Assembly (NCBI GenBank): GCA_013368325.1
Contig: JAACJK010000072.1
Location: forward strand, 62,001-126,000
Direction: 5' to 3'
DNA from: Ephemerocybe angulata
Taxonomy: Eukaryota > Basidiomycota > Agaricomycetes > Agaricales > Psathyrellaceae
DNA length: 64,000 bases
The notes under the pieces were generated by a model. It searched no databases, was not told the origin of the DNA, and saw only the letters and a list, made by a program, of their open reading frames with translations. Positions 44,188 through 55,127 of the stretch are shown piece after piece. A program made the position numbers and the translations under genes. Each line of letters opens with the position of its first letter. The first letter of the stretch is position 1.

Positions 44188-45498
44188 TCATATCGTGATG
44201 TTCCAAACGCGGACCCCTTCCTCGTCCCGCTCCATCATGTCCAGAAGCTTCGGTCGACCAGAATTCCGAACCATGCTAAAGATCGAGGACGTCCCAGCGA
44301 ACGTAATGCCTGCTCCAAATCAGCCCATCGACGAGAAACGAAATGCATACTCTGTGCACATACCATTCTCCGTCCCCGACCGATTACACACAACCACAAT
44401 CGTCTCCTCCCCCTCCCCTTCACCCACACCTCGCGCATCCTTAGCCCAAAGCGGCCGGAGCCTAGAAGCCCAATACTCCAACGTATTCCAATCGTTCTTC
44501 CCATCGTCGTCCAGATCTTGCGGTTGCGATGACTTAAGCCACGAGTTTAATAGCACGAGGACTTTAGCTTTGTTCTTGATCACGTAGTCTGCTAGCTCGT
44601 ATGGCCCGTCTTCTAGAGAGGTCCAGGGGGTACCTGGCATCGTGTTGAGGTCCATGCAGATCCCGAGGCTGACCGTTTGGAGTGGGGATGGGAGGTGGAA
44701 GGTCGCAAAGCCCGTGCCTGGCGACGCCCGTCGTAATTCAGTATCGAAAGATAGAATGGACTGGCGCTACAGAAGTGCTAACAAGGCTGCTCACCTGGCT
44801 TCGCCCATGTTTTGTCTGTATCATACAGATTCGTCTTGCGGTAGCCCCCCGCCCACTCGCCCTGGGGATCGTACAGCACGGCGCTGTTAGCTCCCACAGC
44901 CTGGGTCGAGCTCGAACCGGGCAAGCCAGGAGTAACTGTGCTGGTGCTATCCAGAAGTTGCTGCTCTGGGTCCGGGATGGCGTCGAGTACTGGGGGTTTG
45001 TCTTCATCGTCGGACAGTTTCTCGGGGTATCCTGCGAGGACGTAGCAGTTGAGCTTCTTCGCGAGCTCGGCGCAGAACTGGGACGTGGGCCCGACGCGGG
45101 GTTCTTCGAGATGTGGTGATATGGCTGTCGCGTTCTCGAAGACGTAGCCTGTGTTGGAAGCATTAGCATTCCGACTCTGAGATGAGAGCCGGACGCTACT
45201 TACCTGAAAACGCCATCTCCGGGAAACACAGCAGGTCAAGGCTCTTTGGCTGAAGCCTGTCATCCGAGCACATGAAATGTCAGAAGCCTGGAGCGTTACT
45301 GAGCCTCCTAGGAGAAGGAACTGACTTGCTGCATAGCTCCCTTGCGCGTTTGATGTTCCCTTGCACTTGTCCTATCTTCGTTCATAGACCCGGGGACTGT
45401 TCATGGTCGTGGTGGCCGCGTTGGGGACTGTAAATCGGGCGTACCTTGGGGTTCAGCTGGACGACACCAATTCGTAGGTTCAGTCGCGGTGTTGGCAT
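44188..45498 (-). CDS. NTA1: N-terminal asparagine/glutamine amidase, nitrilase superfamily
   Basis: It begins MPTPRLNLRIGVVQLNPK (exon 45498-45445) and continues through several short exons to TGA 44188-44190. The nitrilase triad is visible: Glu in LLCFPEMAFSGYVF, Lys in GGYRKTNLYDTDKTWAKPG and Cys in VSLGICMDLNTMPG. Other family blocks are CYVLAGYPEKLSD, GANSAVLYDPQGEW, and the C-terminal ENGITFAGTSSIFSM...EEGVRVWNITI. This is the layout of fungal Nta1, which deamidates N-terminal Asn and Gln as the first step of the Arg/N-degron pathway. It is probably cytosolic or mitochondrial. Confidence 0.9.
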
Positions 45499-45840
45499 GG
45501 TCTCTGAATGAGTGATGGTGGTATGAATGGTATGAAAGGTATAAAGACAGGTTCAAATTGGTGATCAAGCCCAAGTTGCGGCGATTCGGCAACGATCTGT
45601 GCCGAACCGGATCAATTTCGGCCAAATACAGAGGTGCGCTACCATCAAATGAGCCACTGTGGTCGCAAAGAACAACGCGGTGTCACAAAGGTTACCCTAC
45701 CTAAGGTTACCCTACCTAACCTACTCATTACCGTCCAACAGATATAAGAATCTATTATCTACCCGGTACCCAATCTACCCTCCTCTAAGACCCCATCGAT
45801 CGATCATCCACCACCCCTCCTTCACGCTCAACTCGTCCGC
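45499..45840. promoter_or_regulatory. Divergent promoter region of NTA1 and an F-box gene
   Basis: A 342-bp interval with a short tandem duplication (GGTTACCCTACCTAA twice at about 45690-45720). No other feature supported. Confidence 0.4.
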
Positions 45841-47439
45841 ATGGAACTCGCGGTTGACCATCTTGTCTCAAGCAACGTTGCTCCCAGCGCTCTCGAAGCC
45901 GCTTCGGCCAAGCAAGCAATACAAGACTTGGAGCAAAAGGCCGACCACCACCGACTCCAGCTCGAATCGGTGCAGGCAAAGCTCCACCAACACACGCCTT
46001 TCTCGTGCCCTTTGCGTCGTATACCCTTTGTCAAGGAATCGAGCGACGGCAGCTTAGAGCAGAAGGCCGCCTATCACCAGTTCCATCTCAAATCGATTGC
46101 AGCTAAGCTCGACCAGTATAAACGTATCTTGTCCCCCATACGTCGAATCCCTCCAGAAGTGCTTGGCGAGATATTTTTACGAGTCCCAGAAACTATTTAT
46201 GGCGGCCAGAACCAGAAGACACTAGCAACGATTTCCTTGGTCTGCGCAACATGGAGGGACGCTGCAATTGTCACCACCGAATTATGGAGCATCCTCGAAA
46301 TCGACCCAACGACTGGCCAGACCGTGCCATACGACGCCGCCGCAACTTGGCTCAGTCGTGCGGGGAGCGTCCCGAAAATGTTGTGCCTCTACGCCAAGCA
46401 GAGATGTCGCCCACCCAATGACAAAGAAAGTCTGAATCAAGATGGATGCTGCGGGGACGAGTGTGGCTATTCCGATCCACTTCTCGCCGACCTACTCCTT
46501 CGAGGCCCTTCTTTGAACGACCTTGTTCTTGGCTTTTATTCCCCAAGGTGCTTCCAACGCCTTCTGGAGTCGCTTGGTGCAACGAATGCACCGATACAAA
46601 GCGCCATGTGGAATTCCATCAAGGAATTCACCTTCCATTGCCGCTGTTTCGACGATTCATGGGTTAAGGTGTCCCCATCGTTCCAGTTCCTTCCCACGTC
46701 CCTTGGACACTTGCACCTTTACCTACCCCGCCTCTATAACTCTCCAGACGAGCTCGAGCCCCTCAACATTCCCACATCCATACTGGAGCGCCTCGTTCAC
46801 TTCCAAGTAACCAACGGTGGCCTCCTTGGAACGCGACTCCTGGAGGATGTGCAGCATTGCGTCAAGCTCGAGCGGCTTCAGTTGGATTCTGGTGGTTACG
46901 GGTTCGAATGGTCGGTCCCAGACCCCTCAATGGAGAGCTTGGCTGCGAACGGCCTCTTTCTTCCTAACCTCACCGCCTTGGAACTGCGCCAGCTGTCCTC
47001 CTTTGACCTCCCAGTCCTTCAGTATCTCAAGATGCCCAAGATCGCCGAAATAACCCTTACCCTTGGGCCAGAGGAAAACAACGACTACGACTATGAAGAG
47101 GGAGCGGCCGAGGGTATTCATAGTAACGAAGCGCGCTATTTGGCCCTTTTTTTGGGTGCCCAGGGGACTCTACGGTCCCTAACAATTGAGGGGCCCGATT
47201 TCCTCGACAACTCCCTATTCGATATCCTGGGTGACCTTCAGTCACTGCATACCTTGGTCTTGAAGAGTTGTTGGATCGAAAATGACCCATTCGGTACCCT
47301 CCTCCAATCCCCAGCCCCCAAGTATCTTCCCAGACTCAAAGAATTGAGGCTTCTCCGGCACCGAGGTTTGGACCTGCTCGACCAGCACCGTCTTTGGAGC
47401 CTCGGTAGTCGTCGTGGCATCCAAATAGAAATATCCTGA
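45841..47439 (+). CDS. F-box/LRR-like protein with duplicated N-terminal module (532 aa)
   Basis: The intronless ORF starts MELAVDHLVSSNVAPSALEA. The N-terminal coiled coil plus F-box beginning occurs twice in tandem: LEQKADHHRLQLESVQAKLHQH...PLRRIPF and LEQKAAYHQFHLKSIAAKLDQYKRILSPIRRIP. Only the second continues into a complete F-box (PEVLGEIFLRVP...ISLVCATWRDAAIVTTELW). The C-terminus is leucine-rich (LGHLHLYLPRL, LTALELRQLSS, LHTLVLKSCW). It is more distant from sub-families A and B but has the same architecture. Expected role: SCF ubiquitin-ligase adaptor. Confidence 0.85.
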   Translation: MELAVDHLVSSNVAPSALEAASAKQAIQDLEQKADHHRLQLESVQAKLHQHTPFSCPLRRIPFVKESSDGSLEQKAAYHQFHLKSIAAKLDQYKRILSPIRRIPPEVLGEIFLRVPETIYGGQNQKTLATISLVCATWRDAAIVTTELWSILEIDPTTGQTVPYDAAATWLSRAGSVPKMLCLYAKQRCRPPNDKESLNQDGCCGDECGYSDPLLADLLLRGPSLNDLVLGFYSPRCFQRLLESLGATNAPIQSAMWNSIKEFTFHCRCFDDSWVKVSPSFQFLPTSLGHLHLYLPRLYNSPDELEPLNIPTSILERLVHFQVTNGGLLGTRLLEDVQHCVKLERLQLDSGGYGFEWSVPDPSMESLAANGLFLPNLTALELRQLSSFDLPVLQYLKMPKIAEITLTLGPEENNDYDYEEGAAEGIHSNEARYLALFLGAQGTLRSLTIEGPDFLDNSLFDILGDLQSLHTLVLKSCWIENDPFGTLLQSPAPKYLPRLKELRLLRHRGLDLLDQHRLWSLGSRRGIQIEIS

Positions 47440-47891
47440 AGGTCCAACTGTTTTGCGGGTCGCCCCAAGTAGGGCGGAGTATCAGCTGCTGGTATGTCGT
47501 CTAGGATGCACAATTAGAGCACGAGTTATATCTCACACTCGTCTGCCTTTTCGCTAGGCCAGCAGTTACCAACCTTAATACGTATACCCCAGTTATTGAT
47601 AATTCGACTCTCATCGTCCCGCCCTGGGGTCTCCGACTGTTGTGGAGGTAACCAGGATCAGTATTTTTGGTCGGACATATGTACCTCTCTTTAGCTATAA
47701 ATCATCCTAAGTGTTAAGCTACGCAAAACAGGGTGGGCGCCTGCCGCATGGTCGGCCAGGCGCTTGAACAAATTCTGCGTGGGAGTTTATCAGATCAGTC
47801 ATCAACGTCGGAGCCGCGTTGGAGCGAGATACATACCTAGACATACCTCCTGCCAGCGAACCACTACATGCCTCTGGCTTCCCACTCAAAG
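47440..47891. promoter_or_regulatory. Upstream region of F-box gene at 47892
   Basis: It carries a GGGCGCCTG...AGGCGCTTG pair near 47735-47765 and a GCGTGGGAGTTTATCAGA.CAGTCATCAA block. Equivalent blocks precede the F-box genes at 49980 and 52195 and, in complement, the one at 28601-30220. Confidence 0.5.
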
Positions 47892-49490
47892 ATGGACATC
47901 GATCATGACCTCTCTCGCATCTTCTTGAGCAACGAACTCCCAACTCCGACCGAGACTGCCTCCATCCAACTCGAAGTCGACGCTATCATGAGCAACATGT
48001 CCTTCCTCCAGGCAGAGCTTCAAGGTCTCGAAGAACGACTTCGAGTACGCCGCGGGGCGTTGTCTTCTGTTCGCCGGGTGCCTCCTGAAATCCTTGCCGA
48101 GATATTCAGCAACTTGGTCACGGAAGATTTGGACTCGGAGGGAAGGGATACCGTACTTGACCTGGGCCTGGTCTGCAAAAGTTGGCGACGGGCAACTCTG
48201 GGATCGCACCGCCTGTGGGCCGGAATTAGCGTCAACCAAGATCAGTGCAATGAGACATCCTACGGGAGGATTATAACATGGCTTAATCGCTCTGGCGTTC
48301 TGCCGAAAACATTCAAATTCGATTCCCTTGACCCCGACTATTGCGATCGCGGGGAACCATGCCAAATGTCAAGCCCCACCTTAATCAATCTTTTATCGCT
48401 TGGTCCGAAGCTTCACAAGCTGATTCTTCAATTCTCGTCGCACGAATGCTTCAGGACTTTCCTCGAGGAGATAGGCCCCAAGCCAGACCTGATGAACCCT
48501 CGCCCATGGGACACGCTTCAATCTCTGGAACTAGAGTTGACCACAGAAGATCCGTGGGATGAGCCCCTTGAAGCATCCAGCTCAATGTTCCACCACCTCC
48601 CCCAGCTGGAAAACCTGGATCTCCACCTTCCTCTCAGCGGTACCGCTTTCGAGATCAACCCCACCCATGCTAGATTCGTGGATATTAATATCCCACCGCG
48701 TCTACTTCAGGGATTAAAAGCCTTCACCATTCATTGCGATTGGGAGGGAAGCCATATCCTGGCCATGTTAGAGCATTGCAAGAACCTCGAGTCCCTGACA
48801 ATCGATTTACGCGGCGGAAACGTCAACTGGTACGACGGGAACGACATCCTAGTTCGCAATTTCACCGAGTTGCGCCTCCTTCTCCCCAAGGTCCAAACCA
48901 TTCGTCTCGAATCCGCTTCCAACATCGAAATGCTTGACCTCCTACGCGCCCCCTCCCTGCAGGATCTTCACTTTGAAATGGAGTCCGGCTACGAAGACCC
49001 TTCGGAGATTGATTTCCAGGAGTCATTACTGCGCTTCATCACAGCCTCGAACTGCCAAAAAACACTACGATCCCTTCACCTACGTAAACTCGTCGTTTCA
49101 GCTACAGAGCTTGCCCGTACTTTCTTCGAACTCCCCTCCCTTACAGGCATTACACTCGATCGGTGCCGGTTCGAAGAAAGTTTGTTTTGGGGGCAGATGG
49201 AGGACTTTGCTGTCAGAAGCGCTGGCAGGAGAGGAAGCAGTGATGATTCGCTGTGTCTCCCTCACCTCCAGGAACTTCAGACCCTCTGCATTCCCGTCGA
49301 AGGGCCCTTGCTTTCCGCAGTGGCAAAGTTCCTCAAGGTCAACAGGGAGATTAATCCCTTGCCGTGCTCGTGGAAAGTGTCGTACAGAACGGTGATGAAA
49401 GCAGAGGTCGCTGTGCGGGGGGAGTTGGATGATCTTAGCCACGATGGTGTTTCTTTTCACGTTCTTCCTTCGGAATCGTTCGGGGACTGA
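47892..49490 (+). CDS. F-box/LRR-like protein, sub-family A (532 aa, intronless)
   Basis: The start MDIDHDLSRIFLSNELPTPTE is the conserved sub-family start; an in-frame ATG at 47868 would add 8 residues. A coiled coil (SNMSFLQAELQGLEERLRVRRGAL) precedes the F-box (SSVRRVPPEILAEIFSNLV...LGLVCKSWRRATLGSHRLWAGI). The LRR-like C-terminus ends KVSYRTVMKAEVAVRGELDDLSHDGVSFHVLP. That end is nearly identical to the gene at 28601-30220, which makes these two the closest pair in the window even though they lie 17 kb apart on opposite strands. Confidence 0.88.
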   Translation: MDIDHDLSRIFLSNELPTPTETASIQLEVDAIMSNMSFLQAELQGLEERLRVRRGALSSVRRVPPEILAEIFSNLVTEDLDSEGRDTVLDLGLVCKSWRRATLGSHRLWAGISVNQDQCNETSYGRIITWLNRSGVLPKTFKFDSLDPDYCDRGEPCQMSSPTLINLLSLGPKLHKLILQFSSHECFRTFLEEIGPKPDLMNPRPWDTLQSLELELTTEDPWDEPLEASSSMFHHLPQLENLDLHLPLSGTAFEINPTHARFVDINIPPRLLQGLKAFTIHCDWEGSHILAMLEHCKNLESLTIDLRGGNVNWYDGNDILVRNFTELRLLLPKVQTIRLESASNIEMLDLLRAPSLQDLHFEMESGYEDPSEIDFQESLLRFITASNCQKTLRSLHLRKLVVSATELARTFFELPSLTGITLDRCRFEESLFWGQMEDFAVRSAGRRGSSDDSLCLPHLQELQTLCIPVEGPLLSAVAKFLKVNREINPLPCSWKVSYRTVMKAEVAVRGELDDLSHDGVSFHVLPSESFGD

Positions 49491-49979
49491 CCCCATTCCC
49501 GCGCAACACAAAGACGGTAATCCCTTGGACAGGAAGCCGCCTCTGCGGTTCACGCATTCTTCTCCACGAATTTACGCCCTCCACCTTTGCTCGGCCATCG
49601 AGATCGAGACCCCCACTTCTCTGCGGACCCCCACTGTGTTACACGGTTGGAGGTTATTTGTTATGTCTTCTTGGCTTTAAGAACTCCAAGCTTCACCGTG
49701 AACACGGCGATCTTTGGGGCCGTGACACAGTTTTCTATGTTCCATTATCCATAGTGCAATATCAAATACTTATGGTCTCATGATTTGGATATGGCTAAGT
49801 ACGCAGAGGAATGGTGGGCGCTTTCCGATGAAGGCACAGGCGCTTGGCGAGGCCTCAGCCGTGGGATCTTATCAAATCACCCATCAGAGCGCAATCGGGA
49901 GCCAGATCAGAGCCCTCTTGAGTCTTGGTCTGAGCCTCTTGCCAGCGCACCACCGCCTTCGGTTCCTTCCTACTCAAGG
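49491..49979. promoter_or_regulatory. Intergenic region upstream of F-box gene at 49980
   Basis: It contains a recognisable but mutated copy of the GGGCGCTT...CAGGCGCTTGG promoter block at 49813-49850. No gene supported. Confidence 0.45.
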
Positions 49980-51599
49980 ATGGACGTCGATCACGGCCTC
50001 TCTCGCATACTATGGAGCAACGACGTCCCAATTCCAATCGAGGCTACCTCCATTCGAAGCGAAGTCGAGACAATCACCAGCAGGATATCCGTACTTCGCG
50101 CAGAGCTGGAGGGGCTCGAAAACCGACTGCGACAACACCACGCTGCGTTATCTCCTGTCCGACGGGTGCCACCTGAAATTATTGCCCAAATATTTAGTAT
50201 CTTGGTGGTGGGAGTACTTGACTCGGGGGGAAGGGATGGCCTACTCGACCTGGGCCTGGTTTGCAAGAGCTGGCGACGGGCGGCCTTGTCATCGCATCGT
50301 CTGTGGGCCGGCGTCAGTGTCGACCGTCATCAGTGCAACGAGACTTCTTATGGGAAGATTGTTACATGGCTTAATCGCTCCGGTGATCTTCCAAGGACAT
50401 TGACATTCGACCACATTACGTTCGACGACTGCGAGTGCGAATTCGAAGATAGTGAACGCGAAGAACCTTGCCAGATGTCAAACCCCGCATTGATCAAGCT
50501 TTTATCGGTTGGCCCGAAACTCCATACACTGGTTCTTCAATGCTCGTCGCAAGTATGCTTCAGGACTCTCCTCGAGAGCATAGGTCCCGAACCAGACCTA
50601 ATGAACCCTCGCCCATGGGACACGCTTCAATCTCTGAGGCTAGAGCTGAGCGCGGCGGGTTCATGTCCTTGGGACGAGCCCTTGGAAGCATCGGAGTCGC
50701 TCTTCTATCATCTACCGCAGGTGACAAGTTTGAACCTCCATATTCCTTACAGCTTTACTGCTTTCGAGGAGGACCTCACCCACTCTAGAACCGTCGCGCT
50801 TAATGTCCCACCGCGTCTGCTTCAGGGCCTCAAAACTTTCGACCTTCGTTGCGACTGGCAGGGGAACCATATCCTGGCTATGTTGCAGCATTGCGAGAAC
50901 CTCGAGACCCTCATCGTCGATTTCCGAGGTGAAGCCCTTCAGTACGACGAGGACGACATCCCAATAGTGCACAAGATTAGTACTGAATCGCGCCTCGTTT
51001 TCCCCAACCTTCGCACCCTTCATCTCGAATCCACCCCCGACATAAAACTCCTCGACTTTCTGCGGGCTCCTTCCCTAAGGGATCTCCGCTTTGATATGGA
51101 GTACGACCCCGAGGACCTTGAGGAGTTCGAATTCCAAGAGCCATTGATGCGGTTTCTCAAAGTTTCAAACTGCCAGGAAAAACTGCAGTCACTTCACCTA
51201 CAGAACCTCACCATCTCCTCCATAAAACTGGCCCGTATCTTCCTTGACCTCCCATCACTCACAACCGTAATCATTGACCGGGCCCGCTTCGACGCAAATA
51301 CGTTTTGGCAGCAGATGCAGCACTTTGCTCTCAAACGCATAGGGACAAGTGATGCCCCGCGGTGTCTCCCTCACCTCCGGGAACTCCAGACCTTCTACAT
51401 GCCTGTCGAGGGACCGGTGCTTAGGGCAGTGGCAAAGTTTCTCATGACCAACAGGACAATGAATCCCCTTCCGAGTCCGTGCGCGTGGAAAGTGTCGTAC
51501 GTACCGACGATGCGAACCGAAGACAATATGGAGCAGGAACTGGCTGCTCTTGCGGAGCGTTGTGTCTCTTTTCAGGTTGTTCCTTTCTCATCGTTGTGA
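49980..51599 (+). CDS. F-box/LRR-like protein, sub-family A (539 aa, intronless)
   Basis: It starts MDVDHGLSRILWSNDVPIPIE. The coiled coil (ISVLRAELEGLENRLRQHHAAL) and F-box (LSPVRRVPPEIIAQIFSILV...LGLVCKSWRRAALSSHRLWAGV) are followed by the usual conserved blocks. These include GPEPDLMNPRPWDTLQSL, NVPPRLLQGLKTFDLRCDWQG and ILAMLQHCENLETLIVDFRGEA. The C-terminal third diverges from the neighbours (AERCVSFQVVPFSSL). It lies in tandem with 47892 and 52195, so the three probably arose by local duplication. Confidence 0.88.
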   Translation: MDVDHGLSRILWSNDVPIPIEATSIRSEVETITSRISVLRAELEGLENRLRQHHAALSPVRRVPPEIIAQIFSILVVGVLDSGGRDGLLDLGLVCKSWRRAALSSHRLWAGVSVDRHQCNETSYGKIVTWLNRSGDLPRTLTFDHITFDDCECEFEDSEREEPCQMSNPALIKLLSVGPKLHTLVLQCSSQVCFRTLLESIGPEPDLMNPRPWDTLQSLRLELSAAGSCPWDEPLEASESLFYHLPQVTSLNLHIPYSFTAFEEDLTHSRTVALNVPPRLLQGLKTFDLRCDWQGNHILAMLQHCENLETLIVDFRGEALQYDEDDIPIVHKISTESRLVFPNLRTLHLESTPDIKLLDFLRAPSLRDLRFDMEYDPEDLEEFEFQEPLMRFLKVSNCQEKLQSLHLQNLTISSIKLARIFLDLPSLTTVIIDRARFDANTFWQQMQHFALKRIGTSDAPRCLPHLRELQTFYMPVEGPVLRAVAKFLMTNRTMNPLPSPCAWKVSYVPTMRTEDNMEQELAALAERCVSFQVVPFSSL

Positions 51600-52194
51600 G
51601 GCTGACTTCAAACTTGTTTCTCTCCGCACAACATGAAGACCCGAAATGCACACCCTCCATTTTTTTTGCTTGGTTACGTTCGTATCCTCGGTTGGTCACA
51701 TATGGGCTTTAGCTAAGAATCATCCAAAATGACAATCTCGTTATTCTCAATATCTGACTTTCTTCAATTTGGTACACCGGGCCCCGCGAAATATCTGCGA
51801 GCTGGTTTTGGAACAGAAGGTGTTCCCCTGCCCGCTCATGAGCCTCCAAGCCAACGAACATTCAGATAGAAAAACGAATACCCCGTGCTCAAGTAAACGA
51901 GGTAAACCTCAAAGGCAAACTTGAAGTTGAGGTGAGGAGACAGACGAGCTTACGAACTGGGTTGCATTCTCCATGCTTGCCCCGTTAACGCTTTTTGGAA
52001 TCAACGTCTCATTCGAGTCGCGTTTACTACCGTTGAGGAGTGGGCGCTTGCCTTGTGGTAAGCCGGGCGCTTGGACATTTGCGTGGGAGTATCAGAACAG
52101 TCATCAACTCCTAGCACGGTTGCAATCCGGAGCCAGATACCTCTTGACAGCGAACCACTACATCCGACTCCTCCCCTCTCCTTCCTACCCAAAG
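51600..52194. promoter_or_regulatory. Intergenic region upstream of F-box gene at 52195
   Basis: 595 bp without a gene; it holds the paired GTGGGCGCTTG...CGGGCGCTTGG block at 52040-52075 shared with related promoters. Confidence 0.45.
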
Positions 52195-53808
52195 ATGGAC
52201 ATCGATAACGACCTCTCTCGCATCCTTCGGAGCAACGACGCGCCCACTCCAATCGAGACGACCTCCATTCGAAGCGAAGTCGAGATAATTATCGGCAAGA
52301 TATCCCTCCTCCATGCAGAACTCCAAGGGCTCGAAGAACAACTTCGAGAACGCCAGGGGGCGTTATCTCCTGTCCGCCGGCTGCCCCCTGAGATTCTTGC
52401 CGAAATATTTAGCTCCTCGGTGGAGGGGATATTGGACTCGGAGGGAAGGGATGCCCTACTCGACCTGGGTCTGGTTTGCAAGAACTGGCGTCGGGCGTCC
52501 CTGGGATCGCATCGTCTGTGGGCCAGCATTAGCGTCGATCGTCATCAGTGCAACGAGACCTCCTACCAGAAGATCGTTGCATGGCTTAATCGCTCTGGCG
52601 ATCTTCCGAAAACATTCATGTTCGACCACATTGACCTCGACTATTGCGAGTGCGAAGATCACGACCCCGCTGAAGAACCTTGCCAGATGTCAAACCCCGC
52701 TTTAATCAAGCTTTTATCGGTTGGTCCGAAGCTTCACAAACTGGTTCTTCGATGCTCGTCGCACTTATGCTTCAGGACCCTCCTCGAGAACATAGGTCCC
52801 GAGCCAGACCTAATGAACCCTCGCCCATGGGACACACTCCAATCCCTGGAGCTCGAGCTGGCCACTGCGGATTCATCTCCTTGGGACGAGCCCTTGGAAG
52901 CATCCAAATCACTCTTCTATCATCTACCGCAGGTGACGAGCCTGGACCTCCATATTCCTTACAGCTCCAGCGCTTTCGAAGGGGACCCCAGCGACACCAG
53001 AACCGTCGCGCTTAATGTCCCACCGCGTCTACTTCAAGGCTTAAAATCCTTCACCCTTCATTGCGACTGGGAGGGAAGCCATATCTTAGCCATGTTGCAG
53101 CATTGCGAGAACATCGAGACCCTCATCGTCGATTTCCGATGTGAAGCCCTCCGTTACGACGAAGGCGACATCTTAGTCCACAGATTCACCGCATCGCGCC
53201 TCCTTCTCCCCAAACTCCATACCATTCATCTCCAATTGACTCCCATTGAAAACACAGCAATCTTCGACTTTCTGCGGACACCCTCCCTACGGAATCTTCG
53301 CCTTGACATGATGGAGTATACCCACAAGGACCTTCAGGAGGCCGAATTCCAAAAGCCATTGTTGAGCTTCATCAAAGCTTCGAACTGCGAAGGAACACTA
53401 CAGTCGTTTCACCTACAGAACCTCTCCCTTCCCGCTATGAAGCTTGCCCGTGCCCTCCTCGACCTGCCCTTGCTCACAACTGTAATACTCGATCACCGCC
53501 ACTTCGATGCAGATACGTTTTGGCGGCGAATGCACTACCATGCTCTCAAAAACAGAAGGAACGGTGATACCCCGTTGTGTCTTCCTCACCTCCAGGAACT
53601 CCAGACTCTCTGCGTTCCCGTAGATGACCGGGCAGTGGTTATGGCGGTAGCAAAGTTTCTCATGGAAAACAGAGAAATCAATGCCTTTCCTTGCACGTGG
53701 AAAGTTTCACACCAAACGGCAACGCAGGCAGCTATTGAAAGGGAGTTGGCCGATCTTGAAGACTGTGGTGTTTCCTTTCAGGTCATTCCATCGCACCGAT
53801 GGTTCTAG
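52195..53808 (+). CDS. F-box/LRR-like protein, sub-family A (537 aa, intronless)
   Basis: It starts MDIDNDLSRILRSNDAPTPIE, then a coiled coil (ISLLHAELQGLEEQLRERQGAL) and F-box (LSPVRRLPPEILAEIFSSSV...LGLVCKNWRRASLGSHRLWASI). The leucine-rich region matches the 49980 gene most closely in its middle (SNCEGTLQSFHLQNLSLPAMKLARALLDLP). The ORF is open upstream to 51973, but the conserved start and the promoter block at 52040-52075 favour 52195. Expected role as SCF adaptor; substrate unknown. Confidence 0.87.
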   Translation: MDIDNDLSRILRSNDAPTPIETTSIRSEVEIIIGKISLLHAELQGLEEQLRERQGALSPVRRLPPEILAEIFSSSVEGILDSEGRDALLDLGLVCKNWRRASLGSHRLWASISVDRHQCNETSYQKIVAWLNRSGDLPKTFMFDHIDLDYCECEDHDPAEEPCQMSNPALIKLLSVGPKLHKLVLRCSSHLCFRTLLENIGPEPDLMNPRPWDTLQSLELELATADSSPWDEPLEASKSLFYHLPQVTSLDLHIPYSSSAFEGDPSDTRTVALNVPPRLLQGLKSFTLHCDWEGSHILAMLQHCENIETLIVDFRCEALRYDEGDILVHRFTASRLLLPKLHTIHLQLTPIENTAIFDFLRTPSLRNLRLDMMEYTHKDLQEAEFQKPLLSFIKASNCEGTLQSFHLQNLSLPAMKLARALLDLPLLTTVILDHRHFDADTFWRRMHYHALKNRRNGDTPLCLPHLQELQTLCVPVDDRAVVMAVAKFLMENREINAFPCTWKVSHQTATQAAIERELADLEDCGVSFQVIPSHRWF

Positions 53809-53942
53809 GACTGACCAGGTCCTCGAAGAACGACTTCGACGGCCATTAGCATGGATGTAATCTTCTATCTCATTCCCACTGAACGCCATACGGAACTATA
53901 GCTTGCTTTATATTTTGGTATGAACGACAGTCAGACACACAC

Positions 53943-55127
53943 TTAGACATCAACGCCTCGGAAGGTACGCAATTGAGCACGCATACGGGTCGCCTGTCCC
54001 TCCGAAAATCCAGTCATACACTTGTCATCCGTGTAATCCATGAAGTTCGCTAGAAAAAGAACCCGCATTAGTCTCTCCGCGCAGCCGGAGGGAAAGGAAA
54101 CCTACTGGTATCGTCGGTCAAGCCACCGGGGCAAGTGGAGCGCTTGCTGGGGCATCCGTAGGCTGCGTCCTTAACGGGGGGAGTGTCATCAACGTAGTCA
54201 TTAGGCCCAGTGCATCCTCCCTCGAAGGTGTGGTAGAGTCCAAACCAATGCCCGGATTCGTGAGTCAAGGTTCGGCCGCCGTTGTAAGGAGCTTTACCGA
54301 CATCGGGCAGCGTCGAGTGGAGGAGAACGACGCCATCAAGAAGGGGGTCTTTCTCGTAGTCGGCAGGGAAGGTAGCGTATCCGAGGAGACCTTGACCATC
54401 TCCTTCCATGAAGCTAGATGATCCGGATGTTAGTGGGCATCAGGCCAATTTGGTAGCACACAACACGTACCCGACCGTCCAAACGTTGAGGACCGATGCT
54501 TCACCAGTACGGACTGTCTTTTTCATCTCCGCTTCCTGTGTACTGTGGAGCGTATAAAATGGTCAGAACCTGTGGCGACGATAAAGGCTGCCGAATTGCA
54601 ATGGACTCACGAGTTAGGTGCGACCCGGAGGAACCAATCTTCGCTCTGGATTCTGGAGATGTTCACGAGCTTGAAGCTAACACCGGTGGAGCTGTAGTCG
54701 GTATTCAAGACCTCGACTTGACGTTGAATGGCCTCATCCGGGACATAGCCTGCCTCGAGTGTCTCGTTGGCGTAGACGACGTGGAAGTAGACATCGACGA
54801 CAGCAGTGGCATTCTCGTGCGTAGGAGGCACTCTGCTAGTTTGGAAACGAGCTTCCGTCTTGGCACGTTTTTCATCTGTCATGTGTGTAGCACATCCTCT
54901 GCATGGTTGGAGATCCGAGGTTGCAAATAGAACGATCAGTCGATTATGGGATGGGGAGTTGTGAGCGGCGCATTCTCGAAATAGAGCACGTCGACGAACC
55001 TGTGTCGAGGGATATCCTTGTGGAAGGCAGGGGCACCTGCGACGGTTGTCACCGCAGAGAAGAGGGCGAAAGCAAGGAAGACTCGGGCAAAGATGGTGCT
55101 CATCGTCGAGCGAAGTTGGGTAGTCAT
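53943..55127 (-). CDS. Secreted pappalysin-like zinc metalloprotease (family M43)
   Basis: Five exons are inferred. The first encodes a signal peptide ([27 protein letters not shown] at 55103 or 55127). The mature region shows [61 protein letters not shown] and the catalytic zinc motif [15 protein letters not shown] (HExxHxxGxxH). Then come conserved Cys residues ([17 protein letters not shown]) and the Met-turn [18 protein letters not shown]. This matches extracellular fungal M43 metalloproteases used in protein degradation. Size is normal for the family. Confidence 0.92.

Noticed and set aside
43813..44532. 239-aa plus-strand ORF
   Set aside because: Antisense to the 3' exons of NTA1; composition is not protein-like.
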